Source of the DNA: Geobacter sp. UBA1603
Lineage (GTDB): Bacteria; Desulfobacterota; Desulfuromonadia; Geobacterales; Pseudopelobacteraceae
Direction of reading: 5' to 3'
DNA length: 18,594 nt
NCBI GenBank assembly: GCA_002322035.1
Contig: DCNF01000059.1
Coordinates: forward strand, 20,834 to 39,427
Shown here: piece after piece, positions 17,702 to 18,594 of the stretch
Layout: each line of letters opens with the position of its first letter
Numbering within the stretch: position 1 is the first letter of the stretch
Notes under the pieces: model-generated
Told to the model about the DNA's origin: nothing
The model's input: the letters and a program-made list of their open reading frames with translations, nothing else
Databases searched by the model: none
Made by a program: the position numbers and the translations under genes

Positions 17702-17731
17702 TTTGTATCACGGAGCGCCCGGGGCAGGCAA
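17702..17731 (-). promoter_or_regulatory. Weak candidate promoter for mtnA-glnE-selenoprotein operon
   Basis: On the minus strand TTGCCT (17731-17726) and TACAAA (17707-17702) are 18 nt apart, about 40 nt before the mtnA start. Each box matches consensus at four of six positions, so this is only a candidate. Confidence 0.3.
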
Positions 17732-17754
17732 TGATTTCCCTGTTTCTATTTCTC

Positions 17755-17784
17755 TTGCCGGTTTTGAAAAGAGCCTGTTATAAC
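17755..17784 (+). promoter_or_regulatory. Weak candidate promoter for the JAMM-helicase gene
   Basis: TTGCCG (17755-17760) and TATAAC (17779-17784) are 18 nt apart. A start near 17791 would leave almost no leader before the ATG at 17793, implying leaderless translation or use of the ATG at 17805. Confidence 0.35.
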
Positions 17785-17792
17785 CAATCGAA

Positions 17793-18594
17793 ATGCAGAA
17801 TTCAATGTTCAGCGACGACGCCCTTCTACTCATGCGTCACGAAATAACCGCCGCCCGGGGCAACGAGGTTTTCTTTATCGGCCGCTGCAACGTGGACGGC
17901 GTGGTCTATGAAGCAGAGGCCGTAGCCCGCGGCACCAAAGTCGCCGTACCGGCCATCATCTCCCGCGCCTCCTGCGGCGATGTCGTCATCCACAACCATC
18001 CATCGGGCGCCCTCGAACCCTCGGCCGCCGACATGGAGATCGCCTCGGTCTGCGGCAATCAGGGGATCGGTTTCTGCATCATCGACAACGCAGCTTCCCG
18101 CTGTTACCTGGTGGTTTCCCCCTTCAGCGAGCAGAAGGGGGAGTTGCTGTCCACCGGGGAAATCGACCGAATTTTCGCACCGGACGGTATGATGGCCCAC
18201 CTGAAGGGGTACGAGCAGCGCGGCGAACAGCTGCGTATGGCCTGCGAGGTGGCCGAAGCCTTCAACCGTGACCGGGTGGCACTGATCGAGGCGGGCACCG
18301 GCACCGGCAAGTCCCTGGCCTACCTGGTTCCGGCGGTCCTCTGGGCGGTACGCAACAACCAGCGGGTGGTCATCTCCACCAACACCATTAATCTGCAGGA
18401 GCAGCTGATCAAGAAAGACCTCCCCTTTCTGGCCCGCAATTCGGGCATCGAATTCAAGGCAGTGCTGGTCAAGGGGCGGAGCAATTACGCCTGCCTGCGC
18501 AAGCTGGAGCATGTGGAGGCCGAACCGTCACTCTTTCCGGACGAGGCGTCGGAAGAGCTGACCGCCATCGTGGAGTGGAGCAAGAGCTGCCGGG
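17793..18594 (+). CDS. DinG/XPD-type helicase with N-terminal JAMM (RadC-like) domain (3' end outside window)
   Basis: The frame is open from ATG 17793 to the window end, 267 residues without a stop. Residues ~20-110 form a JAB/MPN domain with a complete JAMM zinc-protease-type motif: His67-x-His69, seven residues, Ser77, two residues, Asp80 (IHNHPSGALEPSAAD), and a candidate Glu25. RadC proteins share the HNHPSG signature. Residues ~135 onward start a superfamily 2 helicase: Walker A EAGTGTGKS (Lys173), STNTINLQEQL (motif Ia), and KGRSNYAC, whose Cys234 with Cys266 looks like the first two ligands of the DinG/XPD [4Fe-4S] cluster. DinG-family helicases unwind 5'-3' and resolve R-loops or repair intermediates. 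No clear ribosome site precedes ATG 17793 or the in-frame ATG 17805, so the exact start is uncertain. It is divergent from mtnA. Confidence 0.88.
   Translation, partial: MQNSMFSDDALLLMRHEITAARGNEVFFIGRCNVDGVVYEAEAVARGTKVAVPAIISRASCGDVVIHNHPSGALEPSAADMEIASVCGNQGIGFCIIDNAASRCYLVVSPFSEQKGELLSTGEIDRIFAPDGMMAHLKGYEQRGEQLRMACEVAEAFNRDRVALIEAGTGTGKSLAYLVPAVLWAVRNNQRVVISTNTINLQEQLIKKDLPFLARNSGIEFKAVLVKGRSNYACLRKLEHVEAEPSLFPDEASEELTAIVEWSKSCR

Noticed and set aside
17663..17792. SAM- or MTA-type riboswitch in the mtnA leader
   Set aside because: The likely leader is only about 40 nt and shows no recognisable riboswitch core or terminator.
17826..18512. 228-codon minus-strand frame opposite the helicase start
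   Set aside because: The plus strand encodes clear JAMM and Walker A motifs over the same bases and stays open to the window end.

Overview
The window looks like a chromosomal segment of a GC-rich anaerobic Desulfuromonadales-type bacterium, most likely Geobacter or a close relative. This is inferred from gene content: hisZ-purA, def-fmt with a DUF116 gene, glnE next to mtnA, a JAMM-DinG helicase and an apparent selenoprotein. No search was possible. It is almost fully coding. I see no tRNA, rRNA, CRISPR array, insertion sequence or phage gene, and no gene-free stretch over 300 bases.

Layout. (1) Positions 2-2499, plus strand: the 3' part of hisZ (start outside the window) and complete purA, 2 nt apart. 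(2) Positions 9606-2623, minus strand: a compact four-gene block encoding an exported TPR protein, a 1113-residue GH13-type protein, a small protein combining a 2x[4Fe-4S] ferredoxin domain with a NuoB/[NiFe]-hydrogenase-small-subunit domain, and a predicted outer-membrane protein. It starts from a strong-looking promoter (TTGAAT-17-TATAAT). I do not recognise this combination as a described system. (3) Positions 9780-10625, plus strand: an HDOD signalling protein, divergent from the TPR gene. (4) Positions 10629-10835, minus strand: a small uncharacterised gene. (5) Positions 10943-13202, plus strand: def, fmt and a DUF116 membrane protein, overlapping head to tail behind a promoter at 10873-10901. 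(6) Positions 17662-13199, minus strand: mtnA, glnE and a very small AhpD/CMD-like gene that is easily missed because it contains an in-frame TGA. (7) Positions 17793-18594, plus strand: the 5' part of a DinG/XPD-type helicase with an N-terminal JAMM domain, running off the window.

The most notable item is the small gene at 13199-13447. Read through its TGA, it encodes an 82-residue AhpD-like protein with a CPTU motif where relatives have CxxC. A perfect 6-bp hairpin with a GGUC apical loop lies 11 nt behind the TGA, as expected of a bacterial SECIS element. Ordinary gene calling would lose or truncate this gene.

Functional themes: histidine and purine biosynthesis (hisZ, purA), initiator-methionine formylation and deformylation (fmt, def), nitrogen regulation (glnE), methionine salvage (mtnA), thiol/selenol redox chemistry (AhpD-like), DNA repair or helicase work (JAMM-DinG), and an uncharacterised glucan/redox/envelope operon.
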